A stretch of 64,000 nucleotides of DNA from Cellulomonas sp. 73-145 (GCA_001898185.1 MKTI01000004.1:186001-250000); one strand, 5' to 3'; shown: positions 7,394 through 16,346, numbered from the stretch's first letter. Notes: generated from the sequence alone by a model not told the origin. Translations and numbers: made by a program.

Positions 7394-9624
7394 CCACCAC
7401 CACCCCCATCCAGCCCCCCGGCGCCGCCGGCGGTGCCGCACCGATCCCGGCGCCCGCACCGCTCGGCAACCCACCGGCCTCCCACCCGACCACAGCCCCG
7501 CTCCTGACGGACGTCGCCCCGGCCGACGGTGCCCCGGCGCTCCACGACCCCCGACCGACCCTCACCGACCTGCCCGCCCGCCGGCGCTGGGACACCCCCG
7601 CGTTCGTCGGCCTCCTCCTGCTGACCGCGGTCCTGTTCCTCTGGAACCTGTCCGCCTCCGGCTACGCCAACTCCTTCTACTCGGCGGCCGCGCAGGCCGG
7701 CTCCCGGTCCTGGTCCGCGTTCCTGTGGGGGGCGTCCGACGCGGGCGGCTCCATCACGGTGGACAAGCCCCCGGCCGCCCTGTGGGTGATGGGCCTGTCC
7801 GTGCGGGTCTTCGGCCTGTCGTCGTGGTCGATCCTGGCGCCGCAGGCGCTCATGGGGGTCGCCAGCGTGGCGCTGCTCTACCGCACGGTCCGCCGGCACT
7901 TCGGCGCCACGGCCGGCCTGCTCGCGGGCGCCGTGCTGGCGCTGACCCCCGTCGCCGCCCTGATGTTCCGGTTCAACAACCCGGACGCCCTGCTGGTCCT
8001 GCTGCTGATCGCCTCGGTGTGGGCCACCCTGCGTGCCGTCGACGGTCCCCGGACCACCCGGTGGATGGTCCTCGCCGGCGTGCTCGTCGGCCTCGCGTTC
8101 CTCACCAAGCAGCTGCAGGCCTTCCTCGTCCTGCCCGGCCTGGCGGCTGTGTTCCTGTGGGCCGGTCCCGTGCCGCTGCTCAAGCGGATCCGCGACGGGC
8201 TGCTCGCCGTCGGCGCCATGGTGCTTTCCGCCGGCTGGTGGGTGGCGCTCGTCGAACTGTGGCCGGCGTCCTCCCGGCCTTACATCGGCGGCTCGCAGAC
8301 CAACTCGTTCCTCGAGCTGACGTTCGGCTACAACGGCCTGGGCCGGATCACCGGGAGCGAGGTCGGCTCGGTCGGCGGCGGCCGCGGCAACACCGGCGGC
8401 AACTGGGGTGCCACCGGCATCACCCGGATGTTCGGCTCTGAGGTCGGCGGTCAGATCGCCTGGCTGGTCCCCGCCGCGCTGATCCTCGCGGTCGCCGCGC
8501 TGTGGCTGCTGCGCCGCGCACCGCGGACCAGCGGCGCCCGTGCCCAGGTCGGCGCCTGGCTCGCGTGGCTCCTGGTCACCGGCCTGACCTTCTCGTTCAT
8601 GGCGGGCATCTTCCACGCCTACTACACGGTCGCCCTCGCACCGGCTGTCGCGGCCCTGGTCGGCATCGGTTCGGTCCTCCTGTGGCGGCGGCGCACGACG
8701 ATCGCAGCCCGCACCGTCCTGGCCGGCACCACGCTGCTCACCGCCGCCTGGGCGTGGCAGCTGCTCGGTCGCTCGTCGACGTGGCTGCCGTGGCTGCGCG
8801 TCGCGATCCTGGCGACCGCCGTGATGGGTGCCGTGCTCCTGCTGGCCGGTCCTGGCCTGGTCGGCGGCCGCGCCGGCCGACGCATGACCGGCGTCGGCGC
8901 CGCGGTGGCCCTGGCTGCCTCGTTGGCCGGGCCCACCGCGTACACGTTGCAGACGGTGTCCACCGCGCACGCCGGCTCCATCGTGAGCGCCGGGCCGACC
9001 GTGGCCGGCGGCGGGTTCGGCGGCGGTCCCGGAGGCACGCGCGGCCAGTTCCGCGGTGGCCAGTTCCCGGGTGCCACGCAGGGTCAGCCGCCGCTCGGCG
9101 CACCGGGCGGGACGACGGGTCAGCTGCCGGGCGGGCAGACGGGCACCGGGTCCACCGGCGCCGGAACCGCAGCCGCACCGACCCAGGGCTTCGCCGGCCG
9201 CGCCGGTGGCGCCGGCGGCATGGGCGGCCTGCTCAACGGCACGACGGTCAGCGCCACCCTCAAGACGATGCTCGACGCCGGTGCCTCGCAGTACCGCTGG
9301 GTCGCCGCGACCACCGGCTCGCAGAACGCCGCGAGCTACCAGCTGGCCACGCAGCAGTCGGTGATGCCGGTCGGCGGCTTCAACGGCTCGGACCCGTCAC
9401 CCACCCTCGCGCAGTTCCAGGCGTGGGTCGCCGCCGGCCAGATCCACTACTACATCGGTGGCAGCGGCTTCGGCCGGTCGAACGGCGGCTCGGACGTCGC
9501 CGGCCAGATCAGCACGTGGGTCTCGTCGAGCTTCACCGTCCAGACGGTCGACGGGGTGACGGTCTACGACCTGACGTCACCGACCTCCGGCTCCTCCTCG
9601 ACCACGTCGTCGACAGGAGCCTGA
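7390..9624 (+). CDS. Polytopic GT39/ArnT-type glycosyltransferase (YkcB-like)
   Basis: A 744-residue membrane protein of the PMT/ArnT superfamily, which transfers sugar from a polyprenyl-phosphate carrier to an external acceptor. Many hydrophobic helices span about residues 70-520. The first external loop carries the family's acidic region (GASDAGGSITVDKPPAALW), where the Asp residues are the likely catalytic or metal ligands. After the last helix comes a Gly/Gln/Thr-rich low-complexity segment (about 537-613) and a folded extracytoplasmic domain ending near residue 735. The best-known relatives are YkcB-like putative mannosyltransferases. Translation is coupled to the GT2-GtrA gene. The last 61 bp overlap the convergent gene at 9564-10040. 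Acceptor unknown. Confidence 0.87.
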   Translation: MTTTTPIQPPGAAGGAAPIPAPAPLGNPPASHPTTAPLLTDVAPADGAPALHDPRPTLTDLPARRRWDTPAFVGLLLLTAVLFLWNLSASGYANSFYSAAAQAGSRSWSAFLWGASDAGGSITVDKPPAALWVMGLSVRVFGLSSWSILAPQALMGVASVALLYRTVRRHFGATAGLLAGAVLALTPVAALMFRFNNPDALLVLLLIASVWATLRAVDGPRTTRWMVLAGVLVGLAFLTKQLQAFLVLPGLAAVFLWAGPVPLLKRIRDGLLAVGAMVLSAGWWVALVELWPASSRPYIGGSQTNSFLELTFGYNGLGRITGSEVGSVGGGRGNTGGNWGATGITRMFGSEVGGQIAWLVPAALILAVAALWLLRRAPRTSGARAQVGAWLAWLLVTGLTFSFMAGIFHAYYTVALAPAVAALVGIGSVLLWRRRTTIAARTVLAGTTLLTAAWAWQLLGRSSTWLPWLRVAILATAVMGAVLLLAGPGLVGGRAGRRMTGVGAAVALAASLAGPTAYTLQTVSTAHAGSIVSAGPTVAGGGFGGGPGGTRGQFRGGQFPGATQGQPPLGAPGGTTGQLPGGQTGTGSTGAGTAAAPTQGFAGRAGGAGGMGGLLNGTTVSATLKTMLDAGASQYRWVAATTGSQNAASYQLATQQSVMPVGGFNGSDPSPTLAQFQAWVAAGQIHYYIGGSGFGRSNGGSDVAGQISTWVSSSFTVQTVDGVTVYDLTSPTSGSSSTTSSTGA

Positions 9625-10040
9625 GCCGCGACCATCGTCGTGACATCGGTGCGCGGCAGGTAGGCCAGCGCACGCAGACCGGGCCCGGCGGTCCGCTCGA
9701 GCAGGAAGTCCCCGACCAGCTCGAGCGGGCCACCGGGCCCCGCCACGTGCCAGTGCGCGGTCACGACGAGACGGGCCGCACCGAGCTCCACCACGTCGAC
9801 CCGTCCCAGCCGCGGCGCGGACAGGTCCGCCATCGCACGCTGCCGGCCGACGACGGCCGCGACGAACCGCTCGCTCGGCAGCGCCGTCGTCGACGGCGGG
9901 GCGTCTGCGGCACCGCCCACCAGGATCACCGGCCCGAGCAACCGCTCGGCCACCGCGGGATCGTCGAGCCGGGTCCAGTCCTGGAGAAACTGCCGGACGG
10001 CGGGATCGAGGCCCGCCAGAGAATCGTCATGTGAAGACAT
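9564..10040 (-). CDS. Small SnoaL/NTF2-like protein, function unknown
   Basis: A 158-residue protein: an N-terminal helical part (VRQFLQDWTRLDDPAVAERLLG), then alternating strands typical of a SnoaL/NTF2-like cone fold (RFVAAVVGRQRAMADLSA, RVDVVELGAARLVVTAHWHV, LVGDFLLERT). The assignment is by pattern only and no catalytic residues are recognised. Its 3' end overlaps the convergent glycosyltransferase gene. The start is distinctive: a near-consensus sigma-A promoter ends 8 bp before ATG 10040, so the mRNA should be leaderless, and a perfect inverted repeat covers the start codon. It may be regulated differently from its GC-rich neighbours. Confidence 0.7.
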   Translation of the reverse strand: MSSHDDSLAGLDPAVRQFLQDWTRLDDPAVAERLLGPVILVGGAADAPPSTTALPSERFVAAVVGRQRAMADLSAPRLGRVDVVELGAARLVVTAHWHVAGPGGPLELVGDFLLERTAGPGLRALAYLPRTDVTTMVAAQAPVDDVVEEEPEVGDVRS

Positions 10041-10043
10041 GAC
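10026..10043. promoter_or_regulatory. Perfect inverted repeat spanning a start codon
   Basis: Arms GTCATGT (10026-10032) and ACATGAC (10037-10043) flank a GAAG tetraloop and include the ATG of the minus-strand gene at 10040. On that transcript it could form a 7-bp hairpin sequestering the first codons, or act as a repressor site just downstream of the transcription start. Function is inferred. Confidence 0.45.
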
Positions 10044-10048
10044 ATTTC

Positions 10049-10078
10049 ATTATATCACAATTCTTGTATTTGTGTCAC
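10049..10078 (-). promoter_or_regulatory. Consensus-like sigma-A promoter with extended -10
   Basis: Read on the minus strand, GTGACA (10073-10078) is followed by an 18-bp spacer and TATAAT (10049-10054), preceded by TGA (extended -10). It drives the gene at 9564-10040, with only 8 bp between the -10 and ATG. It lies in a short AT-rich island (about 10040-10085) that is exceptional in this window. Confidence 0.7.
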
Positions 10079-10097
10079 ATTTGTCCGCCGTCGAGCG

Positions 10098-10529
10098 CTA
10101 CCGCTGCATCGACATCGACTCCAGCACGGCGCCGGAGTCCGCATCGAGCACCACCAGCTGGTTCCCGCTGAGCCCGCTCGGCGGCCGGAAGTCGGGGATC
10201 TGCCCGCAGGTGCGCCGGTCCCAGCTCGAGACAACGCGGCCCGTGGCCGCGTCCACGAGCGCGATTCGTGGGTGCTCCCGCAGCTGGGCAGGCCAGTCCG
10301 CCGGATCGGTCAGCACGTTCCCGTTCGCGTCCGCCGGCGTGGAGCTCCACCAGCCCTCGACATCGCCGGGGAGCGGGGGCTGCGGCGGGAACTCGGCGCA
10401 GAGTGTCGGTGTCGGCGTCGGAGCGCTCACGGGCCCGCTCACCGGCCCCGCCGCCGAATCTGCGACGCCGCACCCCCCGAGAAGCAGCACCGTCGCCACC
10501 GCCGCCGCGGACCCGTACCTCGTGCCCAT
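10098..10529 (-). CDS. Small secreted lipoprotein, unknown function
   Basis: A 143-residue protein with a lipoprotein signal: basic start, hydrophobic core, and lipobox LLGGC with the lipidated cysteine at C20. A Pro/Thr/Ser-rich linker (about 30-42) precedes a compact domain of about 100 residues with one further Cys pair (C43 and a Cys in DRRTCGQIP) that could form a disulfide outside the membrane. No family is recognised. A TACGGT hexamer (minus strand, 10556-10561) lies about 26 bp upstream and could be the -10 of a conventional short-leader transcript. Divergent from the GNAT gene at 10649. Confidence 0.75.
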   Translation of the reverse strand: MGTRYGSAAAVATVLLLGGCGVADSAAGPVSGPVSAPTPTPTLCAEFPPQPPLPGDVEGWWSSTPADANGNVLTDPADWPAQLREHPRIALVDAATGRVVSSWDRRTCGQIPDFRPPSGLSGNQLVVLDADSGAVLESMSMQR

Positions 10530-10648
10530 CCCGACCGCCCCCTGACGTCACCGTCACCGTAGCGGCGACGACCTTTCCGCCGAGGCCGTTCGGACGTCGT
10601 CTCGCCCGCCACCCCTGCCACCGGGGACCGCCCGCCTACCATCGGCGG

Positions 10649-11170
10649 ATGTCCGAGCCGACCCTGCTGCTCCGCCCCCTGACGACGGCCGACGAGGCCC
10701 AGGCGCTGCTCGCCGAGCGCGAGCTCGCCGCCGAGGGCTTCGACTTCCTCGTCGGGCGCGACGGCCGGCCGTTCGACCGGTACGTCGAGCTGTTGGCGGC
10801 GACCCGGGAGGGGCGCGACCTGCCGCCGGGCTACGTGCCCGCGACGTTCCTGGTCGGCGTGGTCGACGGCGACGTCATCGGCCGCGTCTCGGTGCGGCAC
10901 CGGCTGAACGAGTACCTCGCCCGCGTCGGCGGGCACATCGGCTACGGCGTCCGACCGGGCTTCCGCCGGCGCGGGTACGCGACCGCGCTGCTCCGCGAGG
11001 GTCTTGCGATCACGGCAGGCCTGGGCATCGAGCAGGCCCTGGTGACGTGCGACGACGCCAACGTGGCGTCAGCGGCCGTCATCGAGCGCTGCGGCGGTGT
11101 GCTCCAGGACGTGCTGGCCGACGGTGCCGCACGCGTGCGGCGCTACCTCGTACCGACGCGCGCGGAGTAG
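10649..11170 (+). CDS. GNAT family N-acetyltransferase
   Basis: A 173-residue acetyl-CoA-dependent acetyltransferase. The acetyl-CoA-binding segment is clear at GYGVRPGFRRRGYATALLREGL (about residues 100-120), preceded by strand FLVGVVDGDVIGRVSVRHRL and followed by VTCDDANVASAAVIERCGG, the usual GNAT C-terminal pattern. It resembles the RimJ/RimL-type small-molecule or protein acetyltransferases; the substrate cannot be told. Start ATG 10649 has no Shine-Dalgarno, but TACCAT (10637-10642) lies 6 bp upstream, indicating a leaderless message. The stop codon lies inside the first unit of a 15-bp tandem repeat array. Confidence 0.88.
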   Translation: MSEPTLLLRPLTTADEAQALLAERELAAEGFDFLVGRDGRPFDRYVELLAATREGRDLPPGYVPATFLVGVVDGDVIGRVSVRHRLNEYLARVGGHIGYGVRPGFRRRGYATALLREGLAITAGLGIEQALVTCDDANVASAAVIERCGGVLQDVLADGAARVRRYLVPTRAE

Positions 11171-11235
11171 CCGCGCGCGGAGTAGCCGAGCGCGGTGTAG
11201 ACGAGCGCGGTGCCGACGAGCGCGGTGCCGACGAG
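11161..11235. repeat. Five tandem 15-bp units at the end of a GNAT gene
   Basis: Units of 15 bp begin at 11161, 11176, 11191, 11206 and 11221; units 4 and 5 are identical (CGCGGTGCCGACGAG) and the others differ at a few positions. The GNAT stop codon falls in unit 1. Unit length is a multiple of three, so copy-number change would not shift an overlapping frame. Confidence 0.85.
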
Positions 11236-11252
11236 CGACGAGGCCGCCCGGC

Positions 11253-11933
11253 TCAGAGCGGGAACGCCGTGTAGGCGGCGTACGCGTCCGCCGCGGGCGC
11301 GACCAGCATGAACACCGACTGGCCGTTGGTCCACACGGCCGTCGCGGTGCCGTCCCCGGAGTCCACCACCGAGTAGGTGCCGACCGTCGCGCCACCCGCT
11401 GTGACGTCCCCGGACCTCGGCAGCCCCGCGGCGGCGGTCGAGCTGGCGCCGGCCGACGGGGTCGCGACGGCCGATGCCGTCGGTGCGGGCGTCGCCACCG
11501 CTGCGACCAGGGTCGCCGCGAACGCCTTCGCCTGGTCGGCGGTCTCCCACTGACCCGCGCGCAGCTTCAGCGTCCGGGCGGTGCCATCCGTGTACGTCTC
11601 GTCCCACGCCTCGAGGGCACCGGCGTTCTGCCACGCGGTGTCCGCCGTCGAGGTGGCGAGCGCGTACTGCAGCACGCTGCTCGGCAGCGCCTTGGCGAAG
11701 GCGGAGGTCGCCTGCCGCGCGACCGCGGTGACGGTCGGCGTGGGCGACGGCAGCACCACGGTGGCAGCGGCTGCCGGCGAACCCGTCGCGCCGCTCTTGC
11801 CCGAGCGCTGCGACAGCACGACGCCGACGACGATCCCGGCGACCACCACCACGGCGGCGACGATCGCCACCGGAAGCAGCCAGGCCGGACGCCCGCCGGT
11901 CTCCGACCCGCTGTGGTGTGCCGTCTCGCTCAT
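11253..11933 (-). CDS. Membrane-anchored extracytoplasmic protein, unknown function
   Basis: A 226-residue protein with a single N-terminal transmembrane anchor (WLLPVAIVAAVVVVAGIVVGVVL, about residues 19-41) after a short polar head. An Ala/Thr/Pro-rich linker leads to an external domain (about 70-226) broken by a second Ala/Ser/Thr-rich stretch near 150-170. No cysteine or catalytic motif is recognisable. Such single-pass proteins are common in actinobacterial envelopes. Start ATG 11933 places the anchor near the N-terminus; the longer open frame upstream would run into radA's promoter. It is divergent from radA. Confidence 0.7.
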   Translation of the reverse strand: MSETAHHSGSETGGRPAWLLPVAIVAAVVVVAGIVVGVVLSQRSGKSGATGSPAAAATVVLPSPTPTVTAVARQATSAFAKALPSSVLQYALATSTADTAWQNAGALEAWDETYTDGTARTLKLRAGQWETADQAKAFAATLVAAVATPAPTASAVATPSAGASSTAAAGLPRSGDVTAGGATVGTYSVVDSGDGTATAVWTNGQSVFMLVAPAADAYAAYTAFPL

Positions 11934-12051
11934 GCCGTCCCACCCCCGCACCGCCGGCCGAGCGCCGGACGGACGGCAGCCTATCGACGCGCCCACCGCG
12001 TCGTGCCCCTGCTCCGGGGCCGTGTCGGTGCCCACCGCTACCGTCCGACCC

Positions 12052-13515
12052 GTGACCAGCACCTCCGTCCGCCGTCCGGCGACCCCACGTGGTGACGCCG
12101 CGCGCGCCGACCGCAGCCGCCCGGCCTTCCGCTGCGTCGAGTGCGGGTGGACCACGTCGAAGTGGGTCGGCCGCTGCGGCGAGTGCCAGGCGTGGGGATC
12201 GGTGTCCGAGGACGTCGGGCCGGGCGGCGGCGCACCCCGCACGGCCGCGGTGGTCCCGAGCCGGTCCCCCGCGCGCCCCATCGGCGAGATCGACGTCGAG
12301 GCCGCACGCGCCCGGCCGACGGGCGTCCCGGAGCTGGACCGCGTGCTGGGCGGCGGCCTGGTGCCCGGCGCCGTCGTGCTGCTGGCGGGCGAGCCGGGCG
12401 TCGGCAAGTCCACGCTGCTGCTCGACGTCGCGGCGCGCACCGCCGCTGCCGGCCGCAAGGTGCTCTACATCACCGGCGAGGAGTCCGCGGGCCAGGTTCG
12501 GCTCCGCGCCGACCGCATCGGTGCGCTGCACCCCGGACTGCTGCTCGCAGATGAGACGGACCTCGCCACCGTCCTGGGCCACGTCGAGCAGGTCGACCCC
12601 GACCTGCTGGTGCTGGACTCGGTGCAGACGGTCGCCTCCGCCCTGGTGGACGGCACGGCCGGCGGTGTCGCCCAGGTCCGGGAGGTCGCCGCGGCGCTGA
12701 TCGCCACCGCCAAGAGCCGCGACCTGCCGGTGGTGCTGGTCGGCCACGTGACCAAGGACGGGTCGGTGGCCGGTCCCCGCACGCTGGAGCACCTGGTGGA
12801 CGTCGTCTGCCAGTTCGAGGGTGACCGGCACTCGCGCCTCCGGATGCTGCGCGCCACCAAGAACCGGTACGGCCCGACGGACGAGGTCGGCTGCTTCGAC
12901 CTGTCGGAGCGCGGCATCGTCGGCCTGGCCGACCCGAGCGGTCTGTTCGTGTCCCAGGCGCTGCACCCGGTGCCCGGCACCTGCCTGACCGTGACGCTGG
13001 AGGGCCGCCGCCCCCTGGCCACCGAGGTGCAGGCGCTGGTGGCGCCCAGCGCGGCACCGAACCCGCGCCGGACCACGTCCGGCGTCGACTCCGCGCGGCT
13101 GTCGATGGTGCTCGCCGTGCTGCAGCGCCGGCTCGGTGTGCGCCTCTCCGACCAGGACGTCTACGTGTCCACCGTCGGCGGCGCGCGGGTGGTCGAGCCG
13201 GCGGCCGACCTGGCGCTGGCGCTCGCCACCGTCAGCGCACGGGAGGACGAGACGCTGGTGCGCGGGCTGGTCGCCGTGGGCGAGGTGGGTCTGGCGGGCG
13301 AGATCCGGACGGTGGCCGGCGTGGACCGGCGGCTCGCGGAGGCCGCTCGGCTCGGCTTCCGGCGGGCCGTGGTGCCGGCCGGCAGCCTCGAGGGCCTCGT
13401 CGTCCCGGAGGGCATGCAGGTGATCGGCGCCGGCGACCTGGCACAGGCCGTCGACGCCGCGGGCGTCGGTGTCCCCGCGGGCGTGACTCGGCTGCGGGGT
13501 GGCCAGCACGGCTGA
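12052..13515 (+). CDS. radA: DNA repair protein RadA (Sms)
   Basis: A 487-residue RecA-like branch-migration protein. It has the N-terminal C4 zinc finger (C28, C31, C42, C45), Walker [10 protein letters not shown] (about 113-121), the RadA-specific KNRYG motif at 270-274, and a C-terminal Lon-protease-like domain without protease activity. It promotes heteroduplex extension in homologous recombination. GTG 12052 is chosen as the start because it gives the standard N-terminus just before the zinc finger and because TACCGT (12039-12044) sits 7 bp upstream, suggesting a leaderless mRNA. disA follows 109 bp downstream, a conserved pairing in Gram-positives in which RadA can modulate DisA. Confidence 0.97.
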   Translation: MTSTSVRRPATPRGDAARADRSRPAFRCVECGWTTSKWVGRCGECQAWGSVSEDVGPGGGAPRTAAVVPSRSPARPIGEIDVEAARARPTGVPELDRVLGGGLVPGAVVLLAGEPGVGKSTLLLDVAARTAAAGRKVLYITGEESAGQVRLRADRIGALHPGLLLADETDLATVLGHVEQVDPDLLVLDSVQTVASALVDGTAGGVAQVREVAAALIATAKSRDLPVVLVGHVTKDGSVAGPRTLEHLVDVVCQFEGDRHSRLRMLRATKNRYGPTDEVGCFDLSERGIVGLADPSGLFVSQALHPVPGTCLTVTLEGRRPLATEVQALVAPSAAPNPRRTTSGVDSARLSMVLAVLQRRLGVRLSDQDVYVSTVGGARVVEPAADLALALATVSAREDETLVRGLVAVGEVGLAGEIRTVAGVDRRLAEAARLGFRRAVVPAGSLEGLVVPEGMQVIGAGDLAQAVDAAGVGVPAGVTRLRGGQHG

Positions 13516-13612
13516 CCTGCTCCGGGTCGACGCCGACGTGCCCGCCGCGCGGGTGGTGCCATCTCACCCGAACACCCGCGGACCCCTCCAGGCTCCGCGC
13601 AGCATCCGCCTA

Positions 13613-13618
13613 TACCAT
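13613..13618 (+). promoter_or_regulatory. Leaderless -10 element of disA (TACCAT)
   Basis: TACCAT ends 6 bp before GTG 13625, which encodes the family-standard DisA N-terminus; no Shine-Dalgarno precedes that GTG. It argues for the GTG start over the in-frame upstream ATG at 13499, which overlaps radA. Confidence 0.55.
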
Positions 13619-13624
13619 CGCCTG

Positions 13625-14698
13625 GTGCCTGCGCCGTCCCAGGAGGAGCTGCTCCGCTCCACCCTCAGCGCCGTCGCGCCCGGCAGCGGCCTGCGCGACG
13701 GGCTCGAGCGCATCCTGCGGGGGCGTACCGGCGCGCTGATCGTCCTCGGCATGGACCAGGCCGTGGAGCGCCTGTGCTCCGGTGGGTTCGTGCTGGACGT
13801 CGAGTTCAGCGCCACGCGCCTGCGCGAGCTGTGCAAGATGGACGGCGCCGTGGTGCTGGACCCGGCGACCAACCGCATCGTCCGCGCCGCGGTCCAGCTG
13901 CTGCCGGACCCCAGCATCGAGACGTCCGAGTCGGGCACCCGCCACCGCACCGCCGAGCGCGTCGCCAAGCAGACCGGCCTGCCGGTGATCTCGGTGTCCG
14001 CCTCCATGCGGATCATCGCGATCTACGTCGGCGACGCCCGGCACCAGCTCGAGGACTCGACCACCATCCTGTCCCGCGCCAACCAGGCGCTGGCGACGCT
14101 GGAGCGGTACAAGGCCCGGCTGGACGAGGTCAGCGGCACCCTGTCGGCGCTGGAGATCGAGGACCTGGTCACCGTGCGGGACGTGTCCGCGGTGGTGCAG
14201 CGCCTGGAGATGGTGCGCCGCATCAGCGAGGAGATCGACGGCTACGTCGTCGAGCTCGGCTCCGACGGCCGGCTGCTGGCGCTCCAGCTCGACGAGCTGA
14301 TCGCCGGCGCCGGTGCCGACCGGGCGCTCGTGATCCGCGACTACGTCGACACCTCGCGCCGTGATGTCGACCAGGTGCTCGCCGCACTGGCCGACCTGAC
14401 GTCCACCGAGCTGCTGGACCTGGCGCACATCGCGCGCGTACTGGGCCTGCCGGGCAGCACCGACACGCTCGACGGCGCGGTCGGCCCCCGCGGCTACCGC
14501 CTGCTGTCGCGGGTCCCCCGGCTGCCCAGCACCGTGGTCGACCGGCTCGTCGCGCACTTCGGCGGCCTGCAGAAGCTCCTCGCGGCCGGCGTGGACGACC
14601 TGATGTCCGTCGACGGTGTCGGCGAGCAGCGCGCCCGTTCGGTGCGCGAGGGGCTGTCCCGGCTGGCGGAGTCCAGCATCCTCGAGCGCTACGTCTAG
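13625..14698 (+). CDS. disA: DNA integrity scanning protein, diadenylate cyclase DisA
   Basis: A 357-residue octameric enzyme that scans DNA for branched structures and makes cyclic di-AMP from two ATP. The N-terminal DAC domain shows the DGA catalytic motif (73-75, in MDGAVVLD) and the RHR motif (106-108, in GTRHRTAER). A helical linker and a C-terminal helix-hairpin-helix DNA-binding domain follow ([22 protein letters not shown], near the end). Length matches the family. The frame is open back to an ATG at 13499 inside radA, but the family N-terminus and the TACCAT box favour GTG 13625. Confidence 0.97.
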   Translation: MPAPSQEELLRSTLSAVAPGSGLRDGLERILRGRTGALIVLGMDQAVERLCSGGFVLDVEFSATRLRELCKMDGAVVLDPATNRIVRAAVQLLPDPSIETSESGTRHRTAERVAKQTGLPVISVSASMRIIAIYVGDARHQLEDSTTILSRANQALATLERYKARLDEVSGTLSALEIEDLVTVRDVSAVVQRLEMVRRISEEIDGYVVELGSDGRLLALQLDELIAGAGADRALVIRDYVDTSRRDVDQVLAALADLTSTELLDLAHIARVLGLPGSTDTLDGAVGPRGYRLLSRVPRLPSTVVDRLVAHFGGLQKLLAAGVDDLMSVDGVGEQRARSVREGLSRLAESSILERYV

Positions 14699-14744
14699 CA
14701 CCCGACCCGCTCCGGTCGTCCGACGACCGGCCGCACCAGCCCCG

Positions 14745-14792
14745 GTGCAGGTCCGGCTCAGTGCAGGTCCGGCTCAGTGCAGGTCCGGCTCA
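14745..14792. repeat. Three tandem 16-bp units at a gene end
   Basis: Three identical copies of GTGCAGGTCCGGCTCA start at 14745, 14761 and 14777, followed by a partial fourth. The last full copy contains the stop codon of the minus-strand gene at 14790. It lies in the gap between convergent disA and that gene. Confidence 0.9.
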
Positions 14793-15446
14793 GTGCAGGA
14801 CGAACACCGCTGGCCCGCCGGTCGCACCGGCGAGGTTCACCGCCGCCTGGTAGGTACCCGTCCCGGGACGTGACTGCCCACCGGGGCATCCCGGCGCCGA
14901 CCGCACCCGGTTCCACGGCACCTGGGTGGTGTCCGACTGGCCGGCGGCCAGCAGCAGCGTCCGTCGCGGTGCGTTGGCCGCCACGCAGTCCTTGGACGAC
15001 CACACCCGGTCCGCACCGGACGTGATCACCACCTCGCGGTAGGCGTCGCCGGCGTCGACCAGGCACGGCGCCGTCCCGGTGTTCTTGATGGTCACCGTGA
15101 AGGTCGGGCTGACGCCGGCCGGCACGTCCACCGCAGCCGGGGTGAGGCCCAGCGCGAGCTGCGCCGGCTGGCAGTCGCCGACACCCCCACGCAGGGACGG
15201 TGTGGGGGTCGGCGTCGGTGACGTGCTCGCCGGCGCGGCCGGTGCCGCGGCCGCGGTCGTCCCCACCGCTGAGGTCGTCGTCGACGTGGTGACCGGTGCG
15301 CGCGCGGCGGCGCGGTCCGCAGCCCGACCGGCCCACGGGTGGATCACGACGAGCACCAGGAGCAGCAGCACCAACGGCACACCGAGCACCACCGCCCGTC
15401 GCACCCAGTACACCCGGGCCGGCAGCCTCCGGCTCGTCGTCGCCAC
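14790..15446 (-). CDS. Single-pass membrane protein with extracytoplasmic domain, unknown function
   Basis: A 218-residue protein: basic N-terminus, one transmembrane helix (AVVLGVPLVLLLLVLVVIHPW, about residues 18-38), a Thr/Ser/Ala/Pro-rich wall-spanning linker (about 50-85), then a beta-rich external domain (about 90-218). That domain has four cysteines (in GDCQPAQ, APCLVDA, KDCVAAN and PGCPGGQ) likely paired as two disulfides. It resembles DUF4232-like or other Ig-like actinobacterial surface proteins, but family membership is not certain. Start GTG 15446 has a GAAGGG site 8 bp upstream. The stop codon lies in a 16-bp tandem repeat. Confidence 0.72.
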   Translation of the reverse strand: MATTSRRLPARVYWVRRAVVLGVPLVLLLLVLVVIHPWAGRAADRAAARAPVTTSTTTSAVGTTAAAAPAAPASTSPTPTPTPSLRGGVGDCQPAQLALGLTPAAVDVPAGVSPTFTVTIKNTGTAPCLVDAGDAYREVVITSGADRVWSSKDCVAANAPRRTLLLAAGQSDTTQVPWNRVRSAPGCPGGQSRPGTGTYQAAVNLAGATGGPAVFVLH

Positions 15447-15575
15447 GTCCGTCGCCCTTCGTCGTGCAGCCGGCAGCCCCCACCGGGCGCCCGTCGGGCA
15501 ACCACGCTACGAAGCGTGGGGAACGGATCGGCGCAGGACGCGCCCGAGCGACCCGACGACGACCGGGCCGGGCGC

Positions 15576-16283
15576 CTACAGCTCGAGCCGGACGATCGCC
15601 CGCCCGTGCCGCGGCCGCGCCACCAGCTCGAAGCCGGCGCGCAGGAACAGGTGCAGCGTCCCCCGGTGCAGCGAGTCGCCCTCCGGCTCGGACCGCTCGG
15701 ACGTGTCGGCCGGGTACCCCTCGAGCCAACCGGCTCCGGACGAGCGGGCGTGCTCGACGGCCGCGTCGAGCAGGGCGGTGGCAACCCCACGCCGACGGAA
15801 CCCGGCGCGCACGACGAAGCAGGTGACGGACCACACCGCGGGGTCGTCGGGCTGGGTGCCCGGCACCGACATCGCGCTGCAGCTGCGGGCGCGCACGAAC
15901 TCCGCGCGCGGCGCCACGGAGCACCAGCCGACCCGTTCGCCGCCGATGCTGGCGATCACCCCGGGCGCAGGCAGGTCCTGCGCGATGCGATCGGCGAGCC
16001 GGCCGCGCAGCTCCGTCGGCGTCAGGGTCCGCTGCTCGACACCGGACAGCCGGTCGGCCTGGCACCAGCAGTGCGCCGCCGGCCCGTGGGCGCCGATCAC
16101 CTCGTCCACGTCGCCGATGGACCGGCACAGGGCGGTCTTCACCACCGGACGAGCGGAGACCACGGGGATCCCGGCGGTGGTGGGCGGCGGCTGGTGAACG
16201 CCGGTGGTGGTCCCGGGCGTCGCGGACCGTTGCGTCACCCAGTGGGTCCGCACTCCGGTGTCCGCCGACGGACCGTCGACCAT
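15576..16283 (-). CDS. GNAT family N-acetyltransferase
   Basis: A 235-residue acetyltransferase. The acetyl-CoA signature is CFVVRAGFRRRGVATALLDAAV near residues 150-170, followed by a fold-typical ending (LHLFLRAGFELVARPRHGRAIV). Before it comes an unusual N-terminal part rich in Cys/Trp/His (HGPAAHCWCQADRL), as found in a group of actinobacterial GNAT proteins of unknown substrate. ATG 16283 is preceded at 6 bp by TACCGT on the minus strand (16290-16295) and no Shine-Dalgarno, so the message is probably leaderless. It is divergent from mutY, with both start signals packed in 63 bp. Confidence 0.82.
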   Translation of the reverse strand: MVDGPSADTGVRTHWVTQRSATPGTTTGVHQPPPTTAGIPVVSARPVVKTALCRSIGDVDEVIGAHGPAAHCWCQADRLSGVEQRTLTPTELRGRLADRIAQDLPAPGVIASIGGERVGWCSVAPRAEFVRARSCSAMSVPGTQPDDPAVWSVTCFVVRAGFRRRGVATALLDAAVEHARSSGAGWLEGYPADTSERSEPEGDSLHRGTLHLFLRAGFELVARPRHGRAIVRLEL

Positions 16284-16346
16284 GTCATAACGGTACGCGT
16301 GGGTCGCGCTCCCTGTCCTGGGACGAACGTCTGGGACCATGGTCCG

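Noticed and set aside
11161..11235. CRISPR-like array
   Set aside because: Units are directly adjacent with no spacers, and no cas genes are present; simple tandem repeats. Same for the arrays at 14745, 28865 and 33748.
11143..13509. A long open frame antisense to radA and neighbouring genes
   Set aside because: Low-complexity Arg/Gly/Ala/His composition and exact antisense position; a by-product of third-position GC bias. The same applies to the long antisense frames over the glp genes, glgP, clpB and the GH3 genes.
14699..14789. Cyclic di-AMP riboswitch near disA
   Set aside because: No ydaO-type motifs were seen here or elsewhere; the region is explained by a tandem repeat and convergent gene ends.
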